A stretch of 64,000 nt of DNA from JAFARZ01 sp035651595. Its GTDB lineage: Bacteria; Actinomycetota; Actinomycetes; Streptosporangiales; Streptosporangiaceae. The notes below the pieces were generated by a model that saw only the letters and a program-made list of their open reading frames with translations, had not been told where the DNA came from and did not search any database. Of the stretch, positions 1 through 7,734 are shown piece after piece. The translations under genes and the position numbers were made by a program. The DNA is taken from contig DASRFJ010000354.1 of assembly GCA_035651595.1 (NCBI GenBank), positions 15,178 to 79,177 on the forward strand, given 5' to 3'. Numbering within the stretch: position 1 is the first letter of the stretch; each line of letters starts with the position of its first letter.

Positions 1-774
1 GATCAGCGCCGAGGACAGCATCGCCTCGCGCGCCCGCATCCAGTTGCGGTTGCCGCGGATCGTGTTGATCTCGCCGTTGTGCGCCAGGTACCGGTACGGG
101 TGCGCCAACGGCCAGGACGGGAACGTGTTCGTCGAGAACCGCGAGTGCACCAGCGCCAGCGCCGAGGCGTACCGCGGGTCCGCGAGGTCCGGGAAGAACG
201 GCCCCAGCTGCGGCGCCGACAGCATTCCCTTGTAAACCAGGGTCCGCGCCGACAGGCTCGCGAAGTAGGTACCGGTCTCATGCTCTGCCCGTTTCCTCAG
301 GCAGAACGACATACGCTCGAGTTCCAGCCCCCCTTCGCCGCCCACGCCGGCGACGAACACCTGGACCAGCTCGGGCTGCACCGCGCGCGCTCCCGCCCCG
401 CAGGCCGAAGGGTCGTGCGGGACATCGCGCCAGCCGAGGATCGTCAGGCCCTCCTCGCGGGCGATGCGGGTGATGGCTCGTTGCGCCACAGCTCGTTCGG
501 AGCCGATGAAAGCGAGACCGGCGGCATACCTGCCAGGCTCGGGCAGCGGGAAGCCGGCGACCGCCCGGAAGAACTCATCGGGGATCTGGGTGAGGATGCC
601 CGCGCCGTCGCCGGTGCCGGGGTCCCCGCCCTCCGCGCCGCGGTGTTCGAGGTTGCACAGGATCTTGAGGGCCTTGGCGACCACGTCATGGCTTTTGCGA
701 CCGGGAAGGTCTGCGACAAAACCGACACCACAGGCGTCGTGTTCGAATGCGGGGTCGTAAAGACCAGCCACCAT
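1..774 (-). CDS. gltB: Glutamate synthase (GOGAT) large subunit, N-terminal part, runs off the left edge
   Basis: This is the first 258 codons of the large subunit of NADPH-dependent glutamate synthase, which makes two glutamates from glutamine and 2-oxoglutarate. The reading frame is open to base 1, so the rest lies outside. The start reads MVAGLYDPAFEHDACGVGF. Cys15 is the expected N-terminal nucleophile of the class II glutamine amidotransferase domain, exposed when the short propeptide is removed. Further hallmarks are LEHRGAEGGDPGTGDGAGIL, HSRFSTNTFPSWPLAHP and HNGEINTIRGNRNWM. It lies 55 bp upstream of the Lgt-like gene on the same strand, a common order beside trpA in actinomycetes. 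The identification is firm; only the C-terminal FMN/Fe-S part is unseen. Confidence 0.95.
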   Translation of the reverse strand, partial: MVAGLYDPAFEHDACGVGFVADLPGRKSHDVVAKALKILCNLEHRGAEGGDPGTGDGAGILTQIPDEFFRAVAGFPLPEPGRYAAGLAFIGSERAVAQRAITRIAREEGLTILGWRDVPHDPSACGAGARAVQPELVQVFVAGVGGEGGLELERMSFCLRKRAEHETGTYFASLSARTLVYKGMLSAPQLGPFFPDLADPRYASALALVHSRFSTNTFPSWPLAHPYRYLAHNGEINTIRGNRNWMRAREAMLSSALI

Positions 775-829
775 ACGGCACTCCCGTCGTCTCGTACCAG
801 TAACTGCGGTCGGGACGACAGTGGCCCTG

Positions 830-1657
830 TTACGCCGATATTACATGACCGGGTGATTGCCTCGCGAGGGGTCGGGGCTTACGTGGTCTAGTCCAATAGA
901 GGACGGCGATGGCCACGACGAATACCACCACGTCACCCCACGCGCCGTATGGCATGCCGAGCATTCGCGGCAGCGGGCCGATCCGGATCGACTCCACCCA
1001 CAGGCTCCCCGCCGCGTACGCGGCGGCGGCGAGCAGGAACACACGCTCGCCGGACAGCGCGAGCCTGCGGGCCGCCCAGATCGTCCCCAGGCCGACCGCG
1101 AGGTCCCACAGCGACTGCCACAAGAACGCGGGCTGGAACGTGGGGTAGTTCTCGAACCCGGCCACCCGGTGCGTCGGCCCGATGCGCTCGGCGAGCCAGA
1201 ACGTGGCGGGGCGCCCGTAGAAGTCCTGCGCCCACCAGTGCGCCAGGCCGCCGACCGCGAGGCCGAACGCCACGCCCGGGGCGGCCGCGCCGGCCACCGG
1301 ACCGAGCGGCACGCCGGCCCGCTTGCAGGCGATCCAGGCGCCGAGCGCGCCCAGCACGACCGCGCCGGGTACGCCGATCGCGGCCACGCTCTCCGCGGCT
1401 ATCCGCCACGCGTCCGGGTGCTTGGTGAAGTCGTGCCTGATCGCCTCCAGCAGCGCGTGCGCGCCGGCCCCGAGCAGCCCGAACGGGATCGCCCAGGCGG
1501 CCACGTCGAGGATCACACCCGGCCGGCCGCCCTGGGCGCGGTAGCGGCGGACGGTCACCAGCATCGCGATGAGGACGCCCGCGATCACGCACAGCGTGTA
1601 CGCATGGAACGGGCCCCAGCTGACTCGGCCGGGATCGGGGATCGACGCGAGCGGCAC
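830..1657 (-). CDS. Prolipoprotein diacylglyceryl transferase-like membrane protein (Lgt paralogue, probably catalytically altered)
   Basis: A 275-residue polytopic membrane protein placed where actinomycetes carry lgt, 10 bp after trpA. The start used is the GTG at 1657 (VPLASIPDPGRVSWGPFHAY); upstream in-frame sequence belongs to trpA. The overall Lgt pattern is there: an N-terminal FHAY segment, a FQPAFLWQSLWDL stretch matching the family PSxLYExxW motif, and WVESIRIG matching the C-terminal VEFFR region. The three functionally important E. coli residues appear changed: the HGG motif reads VPGA, the GRLGNFING motif reads GGLAHWWAQ, and the Arg before the VE motif is Ser. It may be a divergent or non-catalytic homologue, with the true Lgt encoded elsewhere. 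Confidence 0.7.
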   Translation of the reverse strand: MPLASIPDPGRVSWGPFHAYTLCVIAGVLIAMLVTVRRYRAQGGRPGVILDVAAWAIPFGLLGAGAHALLEAIRHDFTKHPDAWRIAAESVAAIGVPGAVVLGALGAWIACKRAGVPLGPVAGAAAPGVAFGLAVGGLAHWWAQDFYGRPATFWLAERIGPTHRVAGFENYPTFQPAFLWQSLWDLAVGLGTIWAARRLALSGERVFLLAAAAYAAGSLWVESIRIGPLPRMLGMPYGAWGDVVVFVVAIAVLYWTRPRKPRPLARQSPGHVISA

Positions 1658-1667
1658 GAATGCGACG

Positions 1668-2441
1668 TTACCGGGTTTTGCCGTGTACCCCGGCGGATAG
1701 CTCGGCGGCAAGCGCGCTGACGCCGCTGATTCCGGCGTCGGCGAGGCTGCGGACGAACGCGGAGCCGACGATGACGCCGTCCGCGTAGGCCGCCACCTCG
1801 GCGGCCTGGTCGCGGGTGCTGACGCCGAGTCCGACCGCCACCGGGACATCGGTGTGCGCGCGGGTGCGGGCAACGACTTGTCTGGCGTACTTGCTGACGT
1901 GAACACGGGTGCCGGTGATGCCCATCAGGCTGGCCGCGTACACGAAGCCGCGGCAGTGCTGCGTGATCAGCTTGATGCGGTCGTCCGTGGTACTGGGCGC
2001 GACCAGGAAAACCCGGTCCAGGTCGTTTCTGTCGGACGCCTCGAGCCAGGGGCCCGCCTCCTCCGGGGACAGGTCGGGGGTGATCAGGCCCGCCCCGCCT
2101 GCCTTCGCGAGATCCCTGGCGAAGGCGTCGATACCGTACTGGACGACCGGGTTCCAGTACGTCATGACCAGGGTCGGCGTCCCGGTGGCGGCCACCGCCT
2201 CGACGGTGTCCAGCACGTCCCTGACATGCGTGCCGTTGACGAGGGCCTGGTGCACGGCGTCGGCGATGACCGGGCCGTCCATCAGCGGGTCGGAGTACGG
2301 CAGGCCGATCTCGATGACCCCGGCGCCGGCCTCCGCCATCGCCCGCGCGGCCTTGATGGCGGTGTCCTTGTCCGGGAAGCCCGCGGGGAGGTAGCCGACG
2401 AGCAGCGGCTTTTCCTTGGCGAACGCCGTGCTGGTTCTCAT
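1668..2441 (-). CDS. trpA: Tryptophan synthase alpha subunit
   Basis: This 257-residue TIM-barrel protein cleaves indole-3-glycerol phosphate to indole and glyceraldehyde 3-phosphate, passing indole to TrpB. The family signature EIGLPYSDPLMDGPVI carries the catalytic Glu and Asp. The phosphate-binding C-terminal motifs AVGLGVSTRDQA and ADGVIVGSAFV are intact. I chose the ATG at 2441 because it overlaps the trpB stop codon as ATGA, which suggests translational coupling; an in-frame ATG four codons earlier has no such support. Length and motifs are normal for the family. Confidence 0.97.
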   Translation of the reverse strand: MRTSTAFAKEKPLLVGYLPAGFPDKDTAIKAARAMAEAGAGVIEIGLPYSDPLMDGPVIADAVHQALVNGTHVRDVLDTVEAVAATGTPTLVMTYWNPVVQYGIDAFARDLAKAGGAGLITPDLSPEEAGPWLEASDRNDLDRVFLVAPSTTDDRIKLITQHCRGFVYAASLMGITGTRVHVSKYARQVVARTRAHTDVPVAVGLGVSTRDQAAEVAAYADGVIVGSAFVRSLADAGISGVSALAAELSAGVHGKTR

Positions 2442-3811
2442 ATGCCGAACCACTTAGCGGCGGTGTCCATGTCCTTGTCACCGCGGCCGGACAGGCTGAC
2501 GAGCATGATCGCGTCCGTGCCGAGCGCCGGGCCTATCTGGAGGGCGCCGGCCAGCGCGTGCGCGGACTCGATCGCGGGGATGATGCCTTCGGTGCGGCAG
2601 AGCGTGCCGAACGCGTCCATCGCCTGTGCGTCGGTGATCGAGCGGTAGCTGGCGCGGCCCGTCTCCATCAGCCACACGTGTTCCGGGCCGACGCCCGGGT
2701 AGTCCAGGCCGGCCGAGATCGAGTGGGTGGGCAGGGTCTGGCCTTCGGCGTCCTGGAGGAGGTAGGTGCGCATGCCGTGCAGCACGCCGGGGCCGCCGGC
2801 GGTCAGCGTGGCGGCGTGCCTGGCCGTGTCGATGCCGTCGCCGCCGGCCTCGCAGCCGATGAGCTGTACGGTCTGATCGGGGATGAACGCGTGGAACAGG
2901 CCGATCGCGTTCGAGCCGCCACCGACGCAGGCGACGACCGCGTCCGGGAGCCTGTCGCAGGTTTCGAGGATCTGCTGGCGGGCCTCGACGCCGATGATCC
3001 GCTGGAAGTCGCGGACCATCATCGGGAACGGGTGCGGACCGCCCACCGAGCCGATGCAGTAGTGCGTGTATTCAACCGTGGCGACCCAGTCGCGGAACGC
3101 CTCGTTCATGGCGTCCTTGAGCGTCCTGGTGCCCTGAGTGACGGGGTGCACCGTGGCGCCGAGGATGCGCATTCGCGCGACGTTCAGCGCCTGGCGTTCG
3201 GTGTCCTCCTCACCCATGTAGACCGCGCACTCCATGCCGAGCAGGGCCGCGGCGGTCGCCGTTGCCACGCCGTGCTGGCCGGCCCCGGTCTCCGCGATCA
3301 GCCGTTGCTTGCCCATGCGCCTCGCCAGCAGGGCCTGGCCGAGCACGTTGTTGATCTTGTGCGAGCCGGTGTGGTTGAGGTCCTCGCGCTTGAGCAGCAC
3401 GGTTGTCCCGGCGGCCTTGCTGAAGTTCTCCGCGTGGTACAGCAGCGACGGGCGGCCGGCGTAGTTGGTCAGCAGACCGGCCAGCTCGGCCTGGAAGCCC
3501 GGGTCGTGGCGGGCTTTCTCGTACTGGGCGGTCAGCTCGTCCAGCGCCGCCATCAACGACTCCGGCGCGAACCGCCCTCCATAAGCGATCCCGTCCGCGG
3601 CGGCCCCGTCCGCGCCGCTATCCGCAGCCCCCGCGCCCGCCCCCGCCCCCGCCCCCGCGCCCGGGCCCGCGACCCGGAAATGTCCGGAAATATCAGGAAC
3701 TGGGCTGATATCGGGCTCGGCGGGCTCACGCTGGCCGGCCGCGTGGTTGTCACAATCAAGCGGTTCTATGCGCGTGGTTGCCACATCCACGCGGTTCGTG
3801 GGTTCGGTCAT
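2438..3811 (-). CDS. trpB: Tryptophan synthase beta subunit with a long low-complexity N-terminal extension
   Basis: This PLP-dependent subunit condenses indole with serine to give tryptophan. The PLP lysine is Lys152 in the sequence LKREDLNHTGSHKINN, and the glycine-rich phosphate loop CVGGGSNAIG is present. At 457 residues it is about 60 longer than typical TrpB. The excess is at the N-terminus, where residues 51-62 are a Gly-Ala repeat preceded by a doubled PDIS motif; the conserved core starts near AYGGRFAPESLMAALDEL at about residue 76. The ATG at 3811 overlaps the trpC stop (ATGA). An internal start just before the core cannot be excluded. Confidence 0.96.
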   Translation of the reverse strand: MTEPTNRVDVATTRIEPLDCDNHAAGQREPAEPDISPVPDISGHFRVAGPGAGAGAGAGAGAADSGADGAAADGIAYGGRFAPESLMAALDELTAQYEKARHDPGFQAELAGLLTNYAGRPSLLYHAENFSKAAGTTVLLKREDLNHTGSHKINNVLGQALLARRMGKQRLIAETGAGQHGVATATAAALLGMECAVYMGEEDTERQALNVARMRILGATVHPVTQGTRTLKDAMNEAFRDWVATVEYTHYCIGSVGGPHPFPMMVRDFQRIIGVEARQQILETCDRLPDAVVACVGGGSNAIGLFHAFIPDQTVQLIGCEAGGDGIDTARHAATLTAGGPGVLHGMRTYLLQDAEGQTLPTHSISAGLDYPGVGPEHVWLMETGRASYRSITDAQAMDAFGTLCRTEGIIPAIESAHALAGALQIGPALGTDAIMLVSLSGRGDKDMDTAAKWFGI

Positions 3812-4617
3812 CCGCGCTCTCCGCGCAGTGCGGGGTGCGAGCCGGCGGTCACCAGGTCGGCGACGGCGAACCTGGGGTCCTTCTCGGTCACCAGGCTCTC
3901 GCCGACCAGCACCGCGTCGGCACCGTTGGCGGCGTAGGCAAGCAGGTCACGCGGACCGCGGACGCCGGATTCGGCGATCTTCACGATCCCTTCGGGGATC
4001 CGCGGCGCCATCCGGCCGAAGATCGTGCGGTCGACCTTCAGCGTGGCCAGGTTGCGTGCGTTCACGCCGATCACCGTGGCTCCGGCGTCCAGCGCCCGCT
4101 CCAGTTCCTCGTCCGCGTGCACCTCCACCAGCGGCAGCAGCCCGATCGACAGCGCGCGCTCGACCAGCGAGACCAGCGCGCTCTGCTCTAGCGCGGCCAC
4201 GATCAGCAGCACCACGTCCGCGCCGTGCGCGCGGGCCTCCCACAGCTGGTAGGAGCTGATCACGAAGTCCTTGCGGAGCACCGCGACCTGGACGGCCTTG
4301 CGCACCGCGTCCAGGTCGGCCAGCGACCCGCCGAACCGCCGCTCCTCGGTCAGCACGCTGATTACCTTCGCACCGCCGGCCTCGTAGTCGGCGGCCAGCG
4401 CCGCCGGGTCCGTGATCGCCGCCATCTGGCCGCGGGACGGGCTGGCCCGCTTTACCTCGGCGATGACCGTGACGCCTTCCGACTTCAGCGCGGCCATCGC
4501 GTCCCGCGGGGACGGCGCCCGACGCGCCATCTCCTTCAGCTGGTCAAGAGAGACGCGCCGCTGCCGGTCGGCGAGATCGGCACGCACGCCGTCTAGGATC
4601 TCGTCGAGCACACTCAC
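3808..4617 (-). CDS. trpC: Indole-3-glycerol phosphate synthase
   Basis: This enzyme closes the indole ring from carboxyphenylaminodeoxyribulose phosphate. It has 269 residues, normal for the monofunctional actinobacterial form. Motifs seen are IAEVKRASPSRG, with the catalytic Lys, VLRKDFVISSYQLWEAR, VEVHADEEL, VIGVNARNL and IAESGVRGPRDL. I chose the GTG at 4617 (VSVLDEILDGVRADL) because this matches the family N-terminus and AGGGG lies about 12 bases upstream; the in-frame ATG at 4638 has no ribosome-binding site. It is the first gene of the trpC-trpB-trpA overlap series, about 105 bp downstream of the regulator gene. No trp leader peptide or attenuator is visible in that gap. Confidence 0.95.
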   Translation of the reverse strand: MSVLDEILDGVRADLADRQRRVSLDQLKEMARRAPSPRDAMAALKSEGVTVIAEVKRASPSRGQMAAITDPAALAADYEAGGAKVISVLTEERRFGGSLADLDAVRKAVQVAVLRKDFVISSYQLWEARAHGADVVLLIVAALEQSALVSLVERALSIGLLPLVEVHADEELERALDAGATVIGVNARNLATLKVDRTIFGRMAPRIPEGIVKIAESGVRGPRDLLAYAANGADAVLVGESLVTEKDPRFAVADLVTAGSHPALRGERG

Positions 4618-4722
4618 GCGGTTCGCTGGTCCCCTCATATCGGTAATGTTGCGCCACTGATGGTAGCCCGGCCGGCCGGCCGCCGTCGCTACTGCCCCCT
4701 AGGGTTAGGCATGCCGCCCAGC

Positions 4723-5415
4723 TCAGGTGCCCGGAGGGCTGATGACATAGCCAGCACCCCGAACGGTACGAATCAGGTTGCTTTCGCCCAATTTGGCGCG
4801 AATCTGGGCAATGTAGACATCTGCCGCACGGTCGCTGGCCGTCCGGCCGGTCGCCTCGAGCAGCTGGCGGCGGGTCCGAGGCCGCCCGGGGGTGGCGAGC
4901 AGGGCCGCCAGGACGCGGGACTCCCCCTCGGTCAGCGACACCTCGCGTTCCCCGTGGTTGAGGACGACGATCCGCCTGGCGGGGTCAAGCCGGAGCCCGT
5001 CGACCGCCATCGGGGCTGGTGCGGCGAGCGTCGCGGCCGCCTGGTGTCCTTCACGCAGCACTTCCTGGACGGCGGCGACGAGCTGCCGGGGCCCGAACGG
5101 CCGGATCAGCCAGCGACTGGCCTTCGTCGCGTTGAGGCCGCGCGGGCGCGGGCCCGGCGCCACCAGGAACACCACCGGAGTCCGCAGCGCCCGGCGGACC
5201 CGGCGCGGGTCCAGTGCGGGCATGGTCAGGTCGAGAACGGCGACCGCGGGCGGCGCGGCCGGGTCGGCGAGCCTGGTCAGCGCGAGTTCCGGGGTGCCCG
5301 CCTGCCGGACCTCGAATCCGTCCCTGACCAGATAGCGGACGAGCATGGCGGCGACCGGGGGCTCATGCTCGGCCAGCAGCACCGCGGGGCCGGCGTCAGC
5401 GGGAGTCAGGGCCAA
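4723..5415 (-). CDS. OmpR-type response regulator with a degenerate receiver domain
   Basis: A 230-residue protein with a receiver-like half (about residues 12-120) and a C-terminal winged-helix DNA-binding half (about 135-228). The second half shows RIVVLNHGEREVSLTEGESR, LLEATGRTASDRAADVYI and the terminal LIRTVRGAGYVI, typical of the OmpR/PhoB output domain. In the receiver, the phosphoacceptor position is kept (AVLDLTMP), but the acidic pocket reads EHE, the conserved Thr/Ser position is Val (FLVAPG) and the conserved Lys is Arg (WLIRPFG). It may therefore act independently of phosphorylation. No histidine kinase is adjacent. Its start overlaps the end of the trp-associated membrane protein, so it is probably cotranscribed with trp genes. 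Confidence 0.8.
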   Translation of the reverse strand: MALTPADAGPAVLLAEHEPPVAAMLVRYLVRDGFEVRQAGTPELALTRLADPAAPPAVAVLDLTMPALDPRRVRRALRTPVVFLVAPGPRPRGLNATKASRWLIRPFGPRQLVAAVQEVLREGHQAAATLAAPAPMAVDGLRLDPARRIVVLNHGEREVSLTEGESRVLAALLATPGRPRTRRQLLEATGRTASDRAADVYIAQIRAKLGESNLIRTVRGAGYVISPPGT

Positions 5416-6115
5416 AGCCCACCTCGTCGCTCTCGGTCACGGTGGGGTCCACGTCACGGCTCAGCGACTCCCACATCGTCGCGGAGTCCTGCTCGGCCTG
5501 CCGCGCCGTGCGCTCGGACGGCTGCTCATACCGGGCCGACATCACCGGCCACCTGGGCCCGCGCCACGTCGTGGCCAGCCCGGCCATGACGATGGCAAGG
5601 CCGCCGGCCACCGCCGCCGCCCGCCACGGCAGCCCGGTTATCACCGCGTGGCCGGGGACGGTGCCGGCGAAGTTCAGCGTGCCCGAGAACGCACCGGAGG
5701 AGGAGCCGCTCGTCGTCGAGCCGGAGAATATCCCGGCGGAGCGATTCGCGCTGGCCGCGGCCGCGAGCACCGCGCCGGACGTCACCGCCGCCGCGGCGGC
5801 GATCACGGCGGCGATTCCGATCAGCGCGAGCAGTACCCCGGTCGCTTGCCGGAGCCGCCCTCGGGTGGCGATGACCGCGGCCAGGCAGGCGAGCGCGGCG
5901 ATCGCCAGCCCGCTGGCGAGCGGCACCAGCTTCTGCCCGGTGATGGCGATGTCCTGGGCCGGGAACGGATGCGGCGGCGAATAGACCGCGTGCGCCCAGA
6001 CCTGCCGCAGGGCGAGCAGGATCAGGCCGCCGCCGGCGGCGCCGAGCAGCTGCGCCACCGTGAACTCGCGGCGTCCGGCGCCCGCGGGCCTAGCTTCCCG
6101 CGGCACCGGCCACAC
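5396..6115 (-). CDS. Tryptophan-associated membrane protein (TIGR02234/Trp_oprn_chp type)
   Basis: This 239-residue protein has about four hydrophobic segments (around residues 22-38, 66-86, 92-120 and 165-183) and a hydrophilic, acidic C-terminal tail. Its position between hisI and trpC, and the pattern VAQLLGAAGGGLILLALRQVWA, match the family of conserved membrane proteins found in actinobacterial trp regions; its biochemical role is unknown. A Ser/Gly-rich loop (about residues 130-150) lies between the third and fourth segments. The GTG start at 6115 lies inside the end of hisI, and the gene runs 20 bases into the response-regulator gene, so all three are translationally linked. Confidence 0.75.
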   Translation of the reverse strand: MWPVPREARPAGAGRREFTVAQLLGAAGGGLILLALRQVWAHAVYSPPHPFPAQDIAITGQKLVPLASGLAIAALACLAAVIATRGRLRQATGVLLALIGIAAVIAAAAAVTSGAVLAAAASANRSAGIFSGSTTSGSSSGAFSGTLNFAGTVPGHAVITGLPWRAAAVAGGLAIVMAGLATTWRGPRWPVMSARYEQPSERTARQAEQDSATMWESLSRDVDPTVTESDEVGFGPDSR

Positions 6116-6491
6116 CGGCCCGCCGCGGGGCCTCCCCGGTCACCGCGTCGAGCACGTCGGCGTCCCAGCACGTCCGGTCGCCGGTGTGGCATGCGCCGCC
6201 GACCTGATCGACCTTGACCAGTACCGCGTCGCCGTCGCAGTCCAGTGCCACCGACTTGACCCACTGCTGGTGGCCGGACGTCTCGCCCTTGACCCAGTAC
6301 TCCTGGCGGCTGCGCGACCAGTAGGTGCACCGTCCGGTGGTCAGGGTGCGATGCAGCGCCTCGTCGTTCATCCAGCCGAGCATGAGCACCTCTCCGGTGT
6401 CATACTGCTGCGCGATCGCCGCGATCAGCCCGTTCGGGTCGCGCTTGAGCCGCGTGGCGATGGCTGGGTCGAGGCCCGCTAGCTCGGTCAT
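6090..6491 (-). CDS. hisI: Phosphoribosyl-AMP cyclohydrolase
   Basis: This enzyme opens the purine ring of phosphoribosyl-AMP in the third step of histidine synthesis. At 133 residues it is the normal size for the monofunctional actinobacterial enzyme. Metal-binding motifs are intact: ALDCDGDAVLVKVDQVGGACHTG contains the DCDGD aspartates and cysteine and the later GACHTG cysteine, and RTCW supplies another cysteine. WSRSRQEYWVKGETSGHQQ is the substrate-binding region. It is separated from the main his operon by three genes, and its 3' end overlaps the trp-associated membrane protein. Confidence 0.95.
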   Translation of the reverse strand: MTELAGLDPAIATRLKRDPNGLIAAIAQQYDTGEVLMLGWMNDEALHRTLTTGRCTYWSRSRQEYWVKGETSGHQQWVKSVALDCDGDAVLVKVDQVGGACHTGDRTCWDADVLDAVTGEAPRRAGVAGAAGS

Positions 6492-6560
6492 GCTCCCTCG
6501 CTTCCGTCGATGACTCCAGCAAGGGTAGCCGTCAGCCGCGGGTGGTTACCCAGGGTCCCA

Positions 6561-6574
6561 CTACCGTTCGGTAG
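6561..6574. promoter_or_regulatory. Palindromic operator-like site between hisI and the TIGR03085-type gene
   Basis: CTACCG-TT-CGGTAG is a 6+2+6 inverted repeat in the 105-bp gap between two divergent genes. It lies 22 bases before the GTG start of the plus-strand gene. A TAGCAT hexamer at 6585-6590 could be that gene's -10, leaving almost no leader before the GTG at 6597. This resembles small-repressor operators, but no regulator gene is adjacent and the assignment is inferred. Confidence 0.35.
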
Positions 6575-6596
6575 CGATCACGCCTAGCATCGACGG

Positions 6597-7253
6597 GTGA
6601 GCTACTCACGAGACGAGCGAGCAGCTCTGTGCACGCTGCTCGAAGAGAGCGGTCCCGACGCGCCGACGCTATGCACGGGCTGGACGACCGGCGACCTGGC
6701 GGCCCACCTGGTGCTCAGGGAGCACCGCCCGGACGCCGCCGCCGGGGTCCTCGGCGGCCCGCTGGCCGGTCACACCGCCCGCGTTCAGCGCCGGATAAAG
6801 GCGCGGAATTCCTACCCCGCCCTGATCTCCGCGATCCGCTCCGGCCCGCCCCGGATGTCCGTGATGGCCTTCCCCGGCATGGACGAGCGAGCGAATCTCG
6901 TGGAGTACTTCGTGCACCATGAGGACATCCGGCGCGCGGTGCCGGGCTGGGAGCCGCGTGAGCTGACCGCCGGCGAGGCGGACGAGCTGTGGCGCAGGCT
7001 TCGGGTGGCCCGCATGCTCCTCCGCAAGTCCCCCGTGGGCGTCGAACTGGCGCGGGACGATAAGGACCCAGAAGGCGCGGACGGGCACATCTTCCGGATC
7101 ATCGCCAAGAAGGCCACGCCGATGGTCACGGTCATCGGCTCGCCGGCCGAGCTGACCCTGTGGGTGGTGGGGCGGCGGAGCGCGGCGAACGTCCGGTTCG
7201 ACGGCACGCAGGCCGCGGTCGGCAGCCTGACGGCTGCCCGGTGGCACCGGTAA
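6597..7253 (+). CDS. TIGR03085-like, DinB/maleylpyruvate-isomerase-fold metal-binding protein
   Basis: This 218-residue protein resembles the actinobacterial family whose N-terminus reads as a mycothiol/DinB-type helical bundle. TLCTGWTTGDLAAHLVLREHRPD and, near residue 105, EYFVHHEDIRRA provide the family histidines likely to hold a metal ion. The exact reaction is unknown; relatives are putative mycothiol-dependent enzymes. The GTG start has no Shine-Dalgarno sequence and sits 6 bases after a TAGCAT box, so a leaderless transcript is plausible. It converges on the next small membrane protein gene. Confidence 0.72.
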   Translation: MSYSRDERAALCTLLEESGPDAPTLCTGWTTGDLAAHLVLREHRPDAAAGVLGGPLAGHTARVQRRIKARNSYPALISAIRSGPPRMSVMAFPGMDERANLVEYFVHHEDIRRAVPGWEPRELTAGEADELWRRLRVARMLLRKSPVGVELARDDKDPEGADGHIFRIIAKKATPMVTVIGSPAELTLWVVGRRSAANVRFDGTQAAVGSLTAARWHR

Positions 7254-7272
7254 TGAGGAGGTTCGAGCGGGG

Positions 7273-7629
7273 TTACGAACCCATCTCTCGCTTGAGCCTG
7301 GCCAGCTCGTCGTCCACGTCCGCGCTGCTCGGCCGAGGCGCGGCGGGCCGGGGAGTGGCCGGCCGTGGCGGCGCCGGAGCGGTGTACTGGTCCAGGTCAA
7401 CACCCGGCAGGGCGCTCGAGCTTGCGCGACGGTCCCGGATCTCGCTGTCCTTGGACTTGCCGGATACCTGCTTGCCCGACCGGCTCACCTTGATCGCCAC
7501 GTAGATCCCGCCGACGACGAGCGCGGCGATCGCCACGGTAATCAGGGCGCTGATGATGACGTGGACTATGCTGCCGACCACGAAGAACGCGACCAGGACG
7601 CCAACCGCGATGGCGAGAACCTTCCACAT
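7273..7629 (-). CDS. Small membrane protein of unknown function
   Basis: A 118-residue protein with a long hydrophobic N-terminal half (about residues 3-47, enough for one or two membrane spans) and a Pro/Ala-rich cytoplasmic-looking tail. The tail ends in DVDDELARLKREMGS, a short charged helix that looks like an oligomerization or docking element. I recognise no catalytic motif. It converges with the TIGR03085-type gene and diverges from ppgK. Confidence 0.6.
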   Translation of the reverse strand: MWKVLAIAVGVLVAFFVVGSIVHVIISALITVAIAALVVGGIYVAIKVSRSGKQVSGKSKDSEIRDRRASSSALPGVDLDQYTAPAPPRPATPRPAAPRPSSADVDDELARLKREMGS

Positions 7630-7734
7630 GCGTCCGTCGGCCCCCTCTCTGAGATCCGGGCTAGCTTCGCTCTCACTTACGACATTACCCGACCCATGAC
7701 CCCGGGCCGAGACCTAGGCGACTACGCTAACGCC

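Noticed and set aside
79..891. Long plus-strand open frame across the gltB start
   Set aside because: It is antisense to a clear GltB N-terminus; GC-rich DNA gives long frames by chance and no domain is recognisable.
4639..4722. Possible trp leader peptide or attenuator upstream of trpC
   Set aside because: No short frame with tandem Trp codons and no alternative hairpins are visible.
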